DNA of 64,000 nt from Zygnema cylindricum (taxonomy: Eukaryota > Streptophyta > Zygnematophyceae > Zygnematales > Zygnemataceae). The DNA is taken from NCBI GenBank assembly GCA_037447655.1, contig JBBHKE010001764.1, positions 1 to 64,000 on the forward strand, read 5' to 3'. The first letter of the stretch is position 1. Every line of letters starts with the position of its first letter. Positions 23,557 to 36,736 of this stretch are shown here, one piece after another. The position numbers and the translations under genes are program-made. The notes below the pieces were generated by a model that saw nothing but the letters and a program-made list of their open reading frames with translations, did no database searches and was not told the DNA's origin.

Positions 23557-24476
23557 TGGAATTTCTAATCGCCAAGACGATTTTTGCTGCTTGCAGGTAG
23601 TTGTCAGAAATTGTACATTTGATGTACAGTTTGACGAGGTTTGTGCCTTAATAATCACTTATTCTCACCCGCAGTCACACTGGAGACATTTTTTATTATG
23701 TATTTCCTAACCCTACACACTCACTCACTACTCACTACAATGATAAAAAACAAGTACACTTGGAATCAATACATAGCAAACAGTCCCTAAATATAACGAC
23801 CTAATGCACGCTGAGTGCGCCTGCCATAGCCTGCAGCATCAAGCTACCTTTACTCTCATAAATTTGCTCTCTGTAAACTAACAAAATGTGGCAGGATTGT
23901 TTTGCTGGATCGTTGTAAGATCGGCCGTACAAAGGTATTGCCGCTTCGTCGTACACATAAAATACTTCCGCGGACAAAAAAGTCGCATCACGCTTCGCGA
24001 GCCAACATTTCCTCGCAATCGACCATCGTGCGACTCGTACAACGGAATACCGGTCGGCGCTCGCACCAAACTGAACCGACACAAAAGTACAATACCGAAC
24101 AAAACAAAACGCGAACCGAACAAAAAGTTTGATTGCGCGATTTCCGCCAACGCCGATTCGCCCAATATCCTAACATTTCGCTTTCAATGTAAGTATGTTG
24201 ATTCGTAAATAGAGTGGCTTGATTTTGTCGCGCGTGACGACGCTTATTTTTTTCATTTAATTTCAAACGATAGTATTACGCCGGTTCTTTTTATTATAAA
24301 AGTTTATTTCGTTTCGTGCGTTATAACATTTCTGTACGAGACTTATAGTACTTTAGTTTCAATAGGTTTTGTTTTACTTTGCGTCTAAGTTCAATGTAAC
24401 ACTTAGACAATTAAATTTAAATTTTGCGGCTAAGTGCTCTCACCGTTGAGCTCACATAACGACAAAAAGTTACTGT
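23557..24476. other. Unique ~920-bp stretch between blocks C and D, CpG-rich core
   Basis: Not seen elsewhere in the window. The core (about 23900-24180) is rich in CpG and TCG/CGA words, unlike the AT-rich surroundings. It is open on both strands over several overlapping frames of 75-106 codons, none of which I recognise. It may be a fragment of a gene, a regulatory CpG-rich segment or an unrelated insertion. No clear terminal repeats were found. Confidence 0.4.
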
Positions 24477-26520
24477 CTGCGGTACAATTTTTTTTTGGCA
24501 GGGGTCTTAGGATTCTAATGTCATTTCACGTCGATTGGACAGGAGACGCAAAGGCAAAGCACATCTCTTTCAACTATGAAACAACACAGACTGGAAGGCG
24601 GTACGTCTTCAACGTCACAGAAAGACATGCGACGTCACAAGCAGTTACAAAAACTATCGTGCGAGAACACAGATTGTAAACGGTTGTCATAGGTATTATC
24701 GACGTATACAATCGTCACAGACGTAAGTTACGATTTCGTTTTTACTACATTGGGACACTTGAAAACCTTGTACGTAGAATCTTCGCTAGAATACAAAGAA
24801 AAGTTTGCTAGGCTTCAAGTACATGGGGACATACCCTAATAAGGAGAATCTTCACTGTAATGCAAAGTAATTCTTCAAAGTATCGATTACATGGGGACAC
24901 CCCACCCCCTAAGCATGCTACGCGCATCAGTTTTAACCATAGTTAAAAAGTAGGTGAAAGTAGGCCCATACAATATGCCTATTGTATGCAAAACACACAA
25001 TATGATTTTAAGACCCATATTGTATTCGGACCTATTCGGACCAATTAAAACATTCGGACCAAAAATTGGACCAATTAAAACATTCGTACCAAATTTTTTT
25101 ACTTACACCGTCAGATTCGGACGATCGGACGGTCGCTGATCAAAGTAGCGATCTAAGAAGATCACATGAAAAGCTCATAACACAACTTAAGATAAAGGCG
25201 CCGACCAAAGGCCTACCATAAAAACGCCTACTTTTGAACTATGGTTTTAACAATCATTGCTTTGTAGAATTGTATACTTGCATGTCGAGTTGTTCCGTTG
25301 CCAGTAAATGTAAGTGTCGCATACCGAACCAGAAAACCCGATTTTCGTTTTGCATATCGGGAATGGTGACGGCATTTGTCGTTGGATCGATTAAGCCCTG
25401 AGCTTCGGGAAAGAAAAAGTCGTCACTTTTAGAGCTTCTCATGAATTCAACTATTCTATCATTCTGAGATTTCAGTCTTAACCTGTTGACGCACATACTC
25501 ATGGCAAGAGAATGTGTTGAAAATATTTATGAACATTTGTTGAATCATAGTTCGACATGAATTGCCTGTTCCGTTCGCCACAATCGCTACGAGACATGCT
25601 AATTCCTGTAGAGCTTCACTCCAGTTTGAATGCTTGTGACGTGGACGTTTTGAGACCGCTTACAGCAATAGTATTATAAACATAAAAACCATTATTAACA
25701 GCTCTTGAGCTCTATTTTATGGTCAATTGCTAAAAGTAAAACCACATCGACTAAGTGTTTTTAACGCTTATAGTGATTCACGGTTACAGAGATTCTCGGT
25801 TAGCTGTTTCGGAGTTAACTGTAGCGCACTGTTGGTTCGACAACATTCACTTGCACATGGAAGTGTACGGTTCCAACGCCACACACACTCGTTAGTAGGA
25901 AGCCATGATGGTTCTCTCTGCGGACATAATATTTTCCTCTACCGTCTGCCCTAAGAACCCATACAATATTCTCTCCTCGTCATGACCACGTCTGCGGAGC
26001 CCTAAGGATTCTCAATGTGGACTCTTCGATTTTGGTTGTTTCCTCCCTCTTAATACCTTTTTACTCCACTCCTCTCACCGTTTTTTTTTAACTTGACAAA
26101 ATTTTCCCTCTTCTTCCTGATCTACTTCTGGTTCGATGTACGGCCACAGTCCTTCCCCCGTTACTCGCGTCTTCACTCCACCTCGCTCCTCCTCTCCCTC
26201 CATACGATCAGTCGGCCGTGTGGATTCTTCCCCTAGGACGCCATTAACTTCCGCCAACAGTTTTGACCGTACAGACTCCACACGCTTTGCTCCAAATACT
26301 TTTCAGTACAATGGACGCGTGGCAGCTTCTCTTTTGCCCTGTGTCATTGTACTCCTTGGGGCTGGAGGAACTCCTGTGGTGGCAACTCTTCTCGCCGGGC
26401 TTATGCTATCGTACATTCTAGATGCCCTACAGTTGAAAAATGGGGCGTTTCTTGGAGTCTGGGGAGCTTTTTTCGCTACAGGAGTAGCCATGATTGTGAC
26501 AGGAATTGGTTCCGGGCCGC
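24477..26520 (+). repeat. Duplication block D (leads into the intact NEF1-like gene)
   Basis: Corresponds to block A from about 9240 to 11277 and continues without a break into the functional gene. It is the only block whose exon 1 copy lacks the stop and frame disruption, so it is the parental or conserved copy. The region just upstream of the ATG (26040-26135) is CT-rich; I see no clear TATA box. Confidence 0.85.
24938..25243 (+). mobile_element. hAT-like MITE, copy D (306 bp)
   Basis: Lies about 0.9 kb upstream of the NEF1-like start codon. Target duplication GTTTTAAC at 24930-24937 and 25244-25251. The ends are CATAGTTAAAAAGTAGG and CCTACTTTTGAACTATG. Confidence 0.9.
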
Positions 26521-29500
26521 ACATTCCTCCTATTTTGTCTGGACTCATTGTGCTCACAAGCCTACACGTGGTGTTTCTATGTGGAATTTGGACGTCTTTA
26601 CAGTTTAAATGGCTTCAGTTAGAGCATCCGGCTGTGGTGGTCGCATTAGAACGAATTTTGTTTGCTTGCTGCCCGCTGACTGCAGCAGCCGTACAGACTT
26701 GGGGAGTCGTGGCAGCTGTTGGAATAGCTTATGCCCCTTTTTACCTCATGCCCATTCAATTTATCCTCTACTGGCTTTTTTCCATTCCTCAGCTGTCATC
26801 ATTTCGCAACAAAAATGATCGATCTTTGGGGGGGCAACTGGGAGATGGTGGAGTTTTGGGTCCCCTGGAGGCTTGCATACACACTCTTGTCCTCCTTTTC
26901 CTACCTCTGGCATTCAACTTCGCAGTTCACCATTCTTTAGTTTTGCATTCTATGAACGAGATATGCAATCATTTGCTCCTTTTCTTTGTACCGTTCCTCT
27001 TTCAGTTGTTTGCTTCAACTAGAGGAGCTTTATGGTGGATTTTTGGAGATCAACGCCAAATGCGTCAGGTGAGAATTCCTTTACAGTTACCTTCAAACCT
27101 TGTTGTTCCTTCTGTTCCTTTTTTTTGGACGAAGCTTGGTCCTATCTCGACCGCAGGGCTGCCCGGGCTGACAATTTTTTCCATAGGAATAATAAATGAC
27201 TCCACCCTTCGGATAGATGAGAAGCATTTTTTGTTAAGTTTTTCTTAACTTGGATAAGCAAGTTTTTATTTCTTGAGGGCTTACACGCTCCCCCGACATT
27301 TAGTGAATGATTATTGAAGAAAGGCAGTCGTGAATGCTATAACAGTATATAGTGGGCAATTTGGTTCAGTATTGCTATTATGAAATTCTTTAACCTTCCT
27401 ACTCCAGGATCAGTTTTTGTTAAAGTTCAGAATGTTTGTCTACTGTCATGTACCATTTTCATATTACCCAATGGAAGGAATTGAAACATGGGAAGGCATG
27501 CATAAAATATTATTTGGAAAACAAGGTCCTGAGCAAATGTGGTGCTTTCAACAACTTGCAATTATCTATGGTTGTTAAACTTTGATGCAAAATTCTTCGC
27601 AAAGCATGTAAAGCCATTTCTGCCAGCATTCTTATAAATTATATTTACCTTTCACCATTCACTTCTCTTTCTATATCAACATATATATACATTTCTCGTT
27701 CACTCCTCTTTCAATATTGACATATATCAATTACTTCTCTTTCAATATAGACATAATCATCATGCCTGTGAGGAGGTCTTAGGCCACCACATTTATGAAC
27801 CAGTGATATATACATTACAGCCAGGTTTTCTCTCCTTTTCTTTTTGATTGGTGCTGACAATCCGACAAAATTTTACCATAAAGAGGAATCTTTTGCTTTC
27901 TCTCCCTGTGCCAAGTTGGAAAAATAAATAAAAGAATGTGAGCAAAATTAAAGGACTGTTATTGATTTATTTTGTTTTCTATTGTGTATGTGGATCACGC
28001 TTGATCTTGTCTCCGTGTATTCCCAAGTAAAGGTTCATCATTAATATTTAATTTTGAAAACAAGCTCCTGTGTTCTTAAAGTCAGTCGTCAGTGTCACTA
28101 TGTTCTCTTCAGTACACTGCCCATCACTATTATACTTAATCACTCTTATTTTAGTGACTGGTTTTTTGAGCCAGAATCATGATTAGAGTTAAAAACACTA
28201 CTTATCGGCCCATGATGAGTGACGCTCCATAACATTTTTTAGTGTAGTTAATGTTAATGCTGTTAACGCTAATAATTTACCAACTCTAATAGCGATGGGT
28301 GGCTTAGTGTGGTGAAGGCATTGATTATTTGAGTCTAGGAACTCATTCGTGCCTCTGCATTAGCAACTTGTTCCTCACATGATATTACTGGCAAGCTTCT
28401 AAAGTTACACTAAGGTTATGGCTCATGTACTCTCTCTCTCCCCCTTCCCTCCACCTCTACCTCTACCTCTTCCTATGTACCTTTTCCATATGTTACACAC
28501 AGGCATGCCGTATTGAAAACACACAAAAAAAAAAAAACATGATGGTAAAATCTGAAACTGCCTCTTTGCAGGTCCGAATCGTAAATGGAGCCGTAGCACT
28601 TGCAGTCGTGCTCGCCTGTTTGGAAGTTCGGGTCATATTCACGTCCTTTGGACATTATATCCAGCTGAGGGCCCCCTTCAACTACATTTTAGTCACTGTG
28701 GCTCTCTATGGAGGAGGGTTTGGAGCTGCTGCCCATGTTCTGGGCTTGCTCCGAGGAACGATTGGAAAAGTACTCGTGTCGGTGGTGCTTGTCGTTTCTG
28801 CAGTTTCGGGCTCCATTGTCTTAGGCATGCCGTGGAAGGTGGGCCAATTTCGTTTTGTTTATCTCATCAATTATGGCTTCCCTGAGGTTATGGACCACTT
28901 GATATGAATCGAATCACTCCTGGTCAATGTTTGCATGTACGTGAATGTTGATGCATATAGATGTATGTGAGTGTTGTCACGTTTCGGATCAGAATTATGT
29001 CAGCAAAGTGTTTTCCTGTAGAGCTACAGGGAGAGAAGCATAGCATGCAGCCGAATGGCAGCTAGAATGATACACCGTGACTCGCTATTAGCGTTGATAA
29101 TCCTAATTCGGTGCCTGTTTTTTCTGGCTCCTGAACATAAAATAGTGTTAATAATACTGATTTTTTTTTTCTTAACGTTAATTTTGTAAGCGGTTGAAAA
29201 TTGTCGACATCACCCAAAACTTAAATGAGGACCACTAAAATAAAGCCCACGCTATTATATTTTTAACAATAATAGCGATTCACTCTGTAGTTTGAAAACC
29301 AATCTTACAGTGGCCTGAAGTTTTAATTGTCAAGATATTTTTACATTTACATATTCAACGGGACAAATATTGAACAAGGCTATCGAGCGATGGCATAGGT
29401 TTGAATTTGACTTTGTGCAAGTAACCTTTTTAAGGAGTTAAATGTGAACCAGAAGCTGCATCATTTGGGACCCTGCGTTCTCCACATACAACTGCTGAAA

Positions 29501-32500
29501 ACTTTTCATATGAAAACCAGTAAAGTGGTTTTTAAACAACGAATTAAACCTTTGCGTTTTCTTCTATTCCGGTCGTCTTTTTCTTGGTAATGGAAAGATA
29601 TAGCAGTCTGTAGCTGGCAAAAATTAAGAACCAGTATGCCTTGCTATTTAGTATGGTAACGATTCTCCTTGCTTGTTTTTTACAGTGGAATGCTTGCGCA
29701 TATTGAAACTGCCGATTGATATAATTAGGATGATACTTGACCTGTTATAAATATGTCAATCAATAGTAAATAGAGCGTGTTCAGTCAGGAGTTATATTTA
29801 GTGTTGCATCTGGCAGCACAATCGCAGTGGTAAGTCTGATATGCTGTCCACACAGTCTATATTGTTTAGCTTCCCTGAAATAAAATTTGAGAAAGATGGG
29901 CATGAAACTGGTTGCTGAAGCTCATTATCAAATTTGTTTGGTGGTGGTCTTATTGTGTTAATCAATAGACTGAATAGTTTAGAAACCTAATGGTTGTTGA
30001 ATATGGTGGCTAAGCGCGGCAAGCTTCATTCGGGGTTAAAAGGCTCATACATTTCATAACCATAGTTGTTTAGTTATCATGTTTGCATTTGTTACGCATG
30101 CAGGATTTTTTATTTTTATATTGGTTGTATTCTTCAGTTTTTTCTGAGACCAAATGCGCTTCACATTTAGATAACGCGGATTCCCTTTTATCCACCCTCT
30201 CAACTGTGTAAGCCATTATTATTACCGTTATTATTATTGTTTTTATTCATATTATGCAAAGTGCTTTTCAATTCATAAATAGGCCACCGTTATCCTCCTT
30301 TTTGTGCAGATAATTCCTGCTCCAGCAATTGGAGCTGTTTATTTGGCCCAATATTATTCATCGGGTGGGGCACCCTCGTACTTCATTTTCCTTCTTGCAG
30401 CCACACTATCTGCTGCGTGGTTCATCCTTCACAACTTTTGGTTTTTAGATGCAAGTCTGGGAGGAATGCCTATCAAGACTATATGCGGGTTACTGCTTGG
30501 AAGCCTTGTATTGGCTCTGGCTGTCCCTGGAGTCACTCTTCTCCCTCGGGCAAATTTTTTGGTGGGCGTTGCTTTTGTCGCTCAGGCGTTCCTCGTTTGC
30601 AGGTGTGTTTAACGTCACATTATACACATTTTAGGAAGCTGGACACAATTGCATGGGCGATATGTACATTCTCTAAAGCAAATAATAGTTTCGATTCTGT
30701 TCTCTGTCAGAGGAAACTTGAGAATTAGGCTTTAAAACAACCTGAGTGTATTGGTGACTGACTACAGGTGAATTGGACAACGGTGACTAGTAAATCATTT
30801 TTTACTTAAACAAGTTACGATTCGCCAGGCTTCAAGACATAATAATATGGACATTATGCATTTTGTCCTATGTTCGACGTTTATGTCTTTGCAGGTTGGA
30901 GAACCGATTTTACAATTTGGGTCATGATGAGGAAGGACTGTACCCGAGTTACCTTGTGGTCCTTACCACCATTGCTGGTTTTGTTGCTGCAAGACGATTG
31001 GAAGCTGATAAAAAGATGGGGCCATGGGCGGCTTGGATTGGATCATGTCTCTACCTTGCCAAACTGCCCATGCTTCTGGTAACCTCAGACAATGTCGTGT
31101 GGGCCAGTGCCATTTTGATGCTGGCAGTCACTCCTCCTTTTCTGCTTTACAGGTAGGTGAAAATGGTCCTTACAAAAGTGTCTTTTCTGGCTTCTTCTCG
31201 GCTCGACAAAGTAGAAAAGCATGTTTTTTGGCTTCTTTTCTGCTCTACAATTAGGTGACAATCCAAATTTGTGTTTTCTAGCTTCTGCTTCTGGGTCAGT
31301 GGGAGGGTTTTTCTTATAGTTTTTTTCTCATAGTTTTATGTGCCTGTCTCTGTCTTGACTTGCCTGTATGTTTTGTCATAATAAAACTGATGGTCTGTGG
31401 CTTTCTTTCTGAATAAAGAGGGATTACTTTCCTTACGTTTATGTCTGCTATACCTTTATACGTTCCCATTTAATTTCAATAGAAGTGGGTTCCCACTCCT
31501 GAGCTGTGCGTGTATACACAAAATTTATACGTCATATGCTGAACTCCTGTAATTAGTTCGTGAGGTGGGTACAGAAATGCTAATATTTTAGAGTGCTTGG
31601 ATTTTACTTTTTGTAATCGTTGTTTTTCACACTTTACCTTGGAGAATGGAGGAAAGAAGGTGGTTGTTGCATTGGAAGTTCAGAAGTTACCATGCATGAG
31701 ATAAATGCTTTTGTTTGGTTTAGGTACCGTCATATATACTGTATTTGTATTTGTATATATATAGGGTTTTTTAGGTTTTTTAGGGTATACATATGCATAC
31801 ATATATATATATATGTATTTTTCTATGCATGAACAACATAACAGAAGATAAAGAAGAATCAATGTTTTGGCGATAGGGTTTATGTGTGGTGAATTCAAGA
31901 ACTCAATCGCCAATTCACCTTCACATTTGACTAGGTGGAAGCGACTATTGGATGCAAAAGTTGCACATGATGAGTGACTGCTGTCTCATCGGTGTTACTG
32001 GCCACAGATTTGCAGGAATTGTATAGAAACTGATACATCTCAAGAATGTGCAGAGATAAAGCAAAAGGAGGTGCCAGAATGAAAGCTTGGCAAGGTTTTG
32101 CGCATATTGGCACGATTATGGTGGCTGTGTGGCTTTGCCGGTTTACTCTCTTCGACGCTCTTTTGTGGTGGAATGGTCGTCGCCCGTCACATAGTCTTCT
32201 TCTCGGGCTTCTCCTCCTGGCCTGTGTGACAGCCTGTTTGCCGATCATCACCCACCACTTTCCTCATGTGCAGGTTAAATCTTTCTTTCCTATTCACAGC
32301 AAATTTAGTTTGTTCAAAGCAAGATGCTTGTGGGTTTTTGAGGTTTTTTCTTGCCGTAGTGTAACTTGTTGCTTGGTGTATGAACTGCATTTTTTTTTTT
32401 ATGTATGTATATATGTATATATTTTAGGAATCTCTTGATGCATCTTGAATCAGGATAACCAGCAGAAGGGCATTTAATGGGCCAGACAAACACTTCGAAC

Positions 32501-35500
32501 TGTATTGGCTGGTCTTGATTTGAACCACATGATTGCAATTTGAACAAACTGAAATATATTCTATCCTATATTTAGCTTTGTCTTTTCTCTTAATTATTAA
32601 AAATCGGGGGACTTTTTCAATGTATTAACTATTAGTCAAATTCAACCAATGGTGAAAATAGTCCCTGAAATACCCTAAAAAACCCTAAGAACCCTTTAAC
32701 TTTAAAGCATCTACGGAAGAATTCATGGTTTACCACACCTTCCTACACGGATATGAGTTAGAATGGAGCAAGTATATTTATGGACCATTTGAACTTCAAA
32801 TATCTAGAAGTTACGGTGGATGTAAAGTACTCTTTAGAAGGCAGCTCAGTATACGTGATATTTTATAAGAAAGCACCTCATGTGCAAAGGACATGCATGT
32901 GTAGTTTGAGTGTCGAAGTATCACAGATGTACATCAGGAGTTTGGAGATGTTACAAAAATCGGTATGGCTATATACGAATAACTCAATTTTTCAGTCGCT
33001 GTTGAAAGGAAATAGATGGTTTGTTGTTACATTGTTAGAAAATTTAGGCCTTACTTTCTGCTATGACTTTGACATCCTAATGATTTTTCGTCGTTGTTTA
33101 TCATTTATTAATTTGTCGCGACGGGCTAAAGCAAACAAATGAAGCTGGGACACTTCTGTCCTCTTTTCTTTCTTTCTACAGGCTAGCAGGAGGGCTGCCG
33201 TTTTGGTAGTAGCTGCTTCTCTCCTTTTTATTGCGTTACAGCCTCCAGTACCAGTGGGAGGTCATCTTTTGTGGGATGACAAACACATGCCCGACATGGA
33301 ACCGGATGACTCGACGATTTATGGATCAACGGTTCACAGCGCATCCTGGTCTGCCTGGTTGTTGTGGATTTCCCTCCTTGCTACACTCGCAGCCTCCACA
33401 TCAGCACTTCCGGTTGCACAGGTATGTACAGATTGCTGGAGAACCTTATGAACTAAATTGCATAGAGATAGTGGCTGTAAGAACGGTATATTACCGCAGA
33501 ATTCACAAAGTTATCATTGTGGCCGAGAGGGTCGCATGATAAATTAATATATCGGAGGTTATATTGCCGCTGTCCTTTGTCCTTTTATGTGAACCAAGTT
33601 AAATAGAAATTACAGTTGTGAGAGCTGTATATTACCTCAGAATCTTATGAACAAACGATCAATAAATTGTAGCTTTGAGAACTGAATATTACCGCGGACT
33701 TCTATGAACAGAATTGCCTGTAAATTGTGGCTGTGAAAACCGTACGATGATTATGGGAGGTCATGTTGTCTCTTGTTGGTTCTTTGACCCTTTTTTTTTC
33801 CAACTCTTCCAGCAGTAGCAATTTCTGAATGGCATCAAACACGATCAGATGTACTATTTAATCTGGATATTGTATTCCGAGAATGTAATTCTATGTCAAT
33901 TAACTGGAAGGATTATCTATCTCAGATGGCTATGAATTACAAAAACAGGAATTGTTATATAGAAAAATTTATGTTTTTTTATTTCATCTCTGCTTGAGAT
34001 GAAGTACAAAGCAGAGATGAAAATACAAAACCATAAATTGTTATACTTAGTTCTTCTTTGCTGAAGCTGGCTCTTGTCACTCTTGCGAATGACCAAACAG
34101 TCAACACCACACGTAACTGGTTTCATTGCCAGAAACTGTCAGTGGCTTCATTTAAAGTTTGAAAAGCTCCATTTTTGCAATCTTTAAGTGCATATTTTGT
34201 TGGGTGCCTGACAGGTGTCAGCTATCCGGTTGGCCTACGCTCTTGGAATCGGTACCTCTGGCGGCATATACCTTTGCGTCCAATATTTTGCAGAGTCTCC
34301 ATTGGCCCATTTTTTCATCATTACCGCGACTATCTGCGCCGCTATTTTCCTCGTTTTCACCCAGCAGCCATCAACCTGGAGTCCAAGAGTGTTGCCGGCT
34401 GTATATGCAGTACTAATTTGTCTTTTGCCAGTTGTGTGGAGTGCCCTTGGTTTTGGGAAAAAGACAATTGATTCGGACATGGAGAATTACAACTATTATG
34501 ATGACCTGGCAATTACGGTGCTTTTTCAAACCTTAACAGCTGAGAGTGTGTTTGTTTGGAGGGAGAGAGGAGGGTGTTTGAGAGAAATTTCCCAACGGAT
34601 GATGTATATCTTTTCATACAATGGGAAAATGGGCAGTTGTTGCTAAGAGGTATATGACGTTTTTAGGGTTTTCTCCTAGTTTTTTACACTGTACATCAGC
34701 TGTGGTTGTATTAAAAATGAGCAAATATGAAAGTTTGTTCTTAGAGCATATGAAAGCCATTTTCTTCTGGTTTTATAATTTGTACATCAGGTGCTTTGTT
34801 GACATGTAAGAACAGAAAAACTTACATAAAATTTGCACGATGGTAAACCATCTGGGTACATGGGGGGCATTCAGGAGGCTCGCAATTCCCTTTTTGGAAT
34901 GTACTGTGCTCTCCTTCTTCTCATTGCGTTGGTGATAAAGCTCAAACTTGCCTCTCTCTTGCGAAACAAGAACAGTGGTGGACCTCCTGTCAGCCTTCCA
35001 AATCATTCACCTTTTACGCCAAAACATCGGACGATTCAGGTGGATCACTGGAGTTATGCCTGAATTCTCGGAGCTTTTCCATATGATTTTTGTTTCCTGT
35101 GTCTGTGATGTAACCTGGTCATTGCTTTCAATACCAATGGATTTACTTCTATAACCGAGTTGTCGAACCAACAATGAGTTGGTATAATAAGTTTTTGTTT
35201 TTGCTCACATTCGATTAGGCGGGCTGTTATCATGCTTGTTTTCAGTACTCACTTCAGTTTTTGTTATTATCGTTGTTTTATTTTTAGTTTTTCGTTTTTA
35301 GCTCGATGATAACTTACTCCTTGTGTCTCTGTGGTCATTTGCCTCTGTTCTTTACAGCGCCGGCCCGACTTTCTCAAGTCCTTTGCGATAAAAAAGATGA
35401 TGGTGGAAGGTGCATGGTTACCCGTCATCGGAAATCTATCCACTCTTCTCTGTTTCGTTCTCGCACTCTACATCAACAAAACGATGACAGAAAACTCGGA

Positions 35501-35963
35501 CAAATCCATTTTCGCAATCGCACCTATACTCCTCCTCCTAAACCAGGACGCCAATCTTCTCACTTCCTTTACCGATCGTCAACGATACTTTCCGTTGACT
35601 GTCGTTGTTTCACTATTTCTCGTCGTGTGTTCTCTATGGCGAATCTATGACGATGCGTGGTTTGGTTATCAGAGTGATGGATGGCAGTTCAATCACGAGA
35701 CTGGAGGTGTGTTCTATTTGTTGAAAAACCTCGCTCTCGTGGTTTTGTCCTTACCCAGTCATGTCGCGTTTAACAAGTTTATGTGGGATTATGTTCGGCA
35801 ATCGGATTACCTCCTTCTTGTCATAACTCCTTTAAATTTGCCGGGGTTGCTTTTGCCGGACGTGGTGTCGATTAGGTCAGTAGCCGCAGTAGGCTCTCTA
35901 TATGCAGTTGCCCAATACTTCATCTCTCGACATGTGAGAATTACAGGGATGAAGTATATATGA
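26136..35963 (+). CDS. NEF1: NEF1-like (NO EXINE FORMATION 1) multi-pass membrane protein, 9 exons
   Basis: Seen: coding exons 26136-27068, 28572-28838, 30310-30602, 30895-31152, 32054-32273, 33182-33421, 34215-34547, 34875-35039 and 35358-35963. All introns are GT-AG and frame is kept, giving about 1104 residues. An in-frame TGA at 26118-26120 fixes the start. The N-terminus (about 65 residues) is Ser/Pro/Thr-rich, followed by FQYNGRVAASLLPC and many hydrophobic segments. The C-terminus ends ITGMKYI. Known: the Arabidopsis protein (about 1120 residues, from memory) is a predicted plastid-membrane protein needed for primexine and sporopollenin wall formation. Collinearity runs end to end: the RRPDFLKSFAIKKMMVEGAW, LVCRLENRFYN and GLLLPDVVSIR regions all align. 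Inference: same family and membrane location; the biochemical role is unknown. Uncertain point: the exon 7 end could be 34517 instead of 34547. The upstream region is repeated four times in the window. Confidence 0.9.
28108..28310. mobile_element. MITE of the TACACCG family in NEF1 intron 1
   Basis: Begins TACACTGCCCATCACTATT and ends AATAGCGATGGGTGGCTTA, mirrored ends with TA on both sides. It belongs to the family that forms the array at 43.4-46.7 kb, though diverged. It lies well inside intron 1, away from the splice sites. Confidence 0.6.
29071..29293. mobile_element. MITE of the TACACCG family in NEF1 intron 2
   Basis: Begins TACACCGTGACTCGCTATT and ends AATAGCGATTCACTCTGTA, with TA flanks. 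The interior shares the GTTAATAAT/TTAGCG words of the array elements. About 220 bp, no coding capacity. Confidence 0.7.
31735..31830. repeat. TA-rich microsatellite in NEF1 intron 4
   Basis: TATATA/TATGTATA runs interrupted by TTTTTTAGG. It lies within intron 4 (31153-32053), and the short frames across it are artefacts. Confidence 0.7.
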
Positions 35964-36736
35964 AAAGTAGCTCAAATTTTGCAGTTAAAAAAGGGAAAAA
36001 GAATGTCTCTGTTCGTTTGTTTGATTTGTTGGTTATTTTTTTTCTTTGTTGTTCATTTATCTTTCTGTTGCTAATTTTTTTTTAAATAAGTTAGACTTGC
36101 ATTGCAACAGATACGTTTTTCATCGTGCGTTGTTACTTTTGTCACAAGGCTGGGGAATATGCTTGGTGGATGTCTTGTAGTGTTTTTTATTTTCAGACTT
36201 ATCTTTGCTTTTGTCGTTTCTTTTTTTTTACTTATCTTTGCAATTGTCAGAAACGCCCTTCATGGGGTAGTAGGGCATACTTTGTAACTTTGATTTTCGC
36301 AGAGACCTTTCGACCTTTTAACGGGCTTTTTAATGAACCTTATTCTTTCGTCGTTAAGAAATCTGGATGAGCTACGATTTTCGCAGGCCAAAAGTATACA
36401 GATGGTATAAGTAAAATTTGGTTTCCTGTGCATGGCATCTTCCGTTTTGCTCAGTTTAAACATATTGGTACCTCCGTACTAGGTTATGTTTTTTCTCATG
36501 TGCTTGCTGGTGATTTGTGGATATGGAAGCAATGCGTTGATAAACGGAAGCATTGCATTCTTGATAGAGTTGTTCAGTTCGCAAACGAGAGCCAACAAAG
36601 TAGAAGCTAGAAGTGGGCTTGCACCGTGGGTAGTGGTATAGCATGTTTTATTAAGAATTCATGATGGTAATCATCAGAGTATATGGAAACAAGAGAAGGG
36701 AAGAGGCCAAAAGAAAATGGAAATATTTAGGCAGAA
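35964..36736. other. NEF1 3' flank, no gene seen
   Basis: T-rich sequence after the NEF1 stop codon. It presumably includes the 3' UTR and polyadenylation region, but I cannot place a cleavage site. No supported coding region. Confidence 0.4.

Noticed and set aside
27069-27248. Continuation of the NEF1 exon 1 frame past 27068
   Set aside because: The frame reads into intron 1. CAG|GTGAG at 27068/27069 and the in-frame junction to 28572 fit the protein family.
32780-33142. 120-codon open frame
   Set aside because: It lies inside NEF1 intron 5, and its composition and position give no support for a gene.
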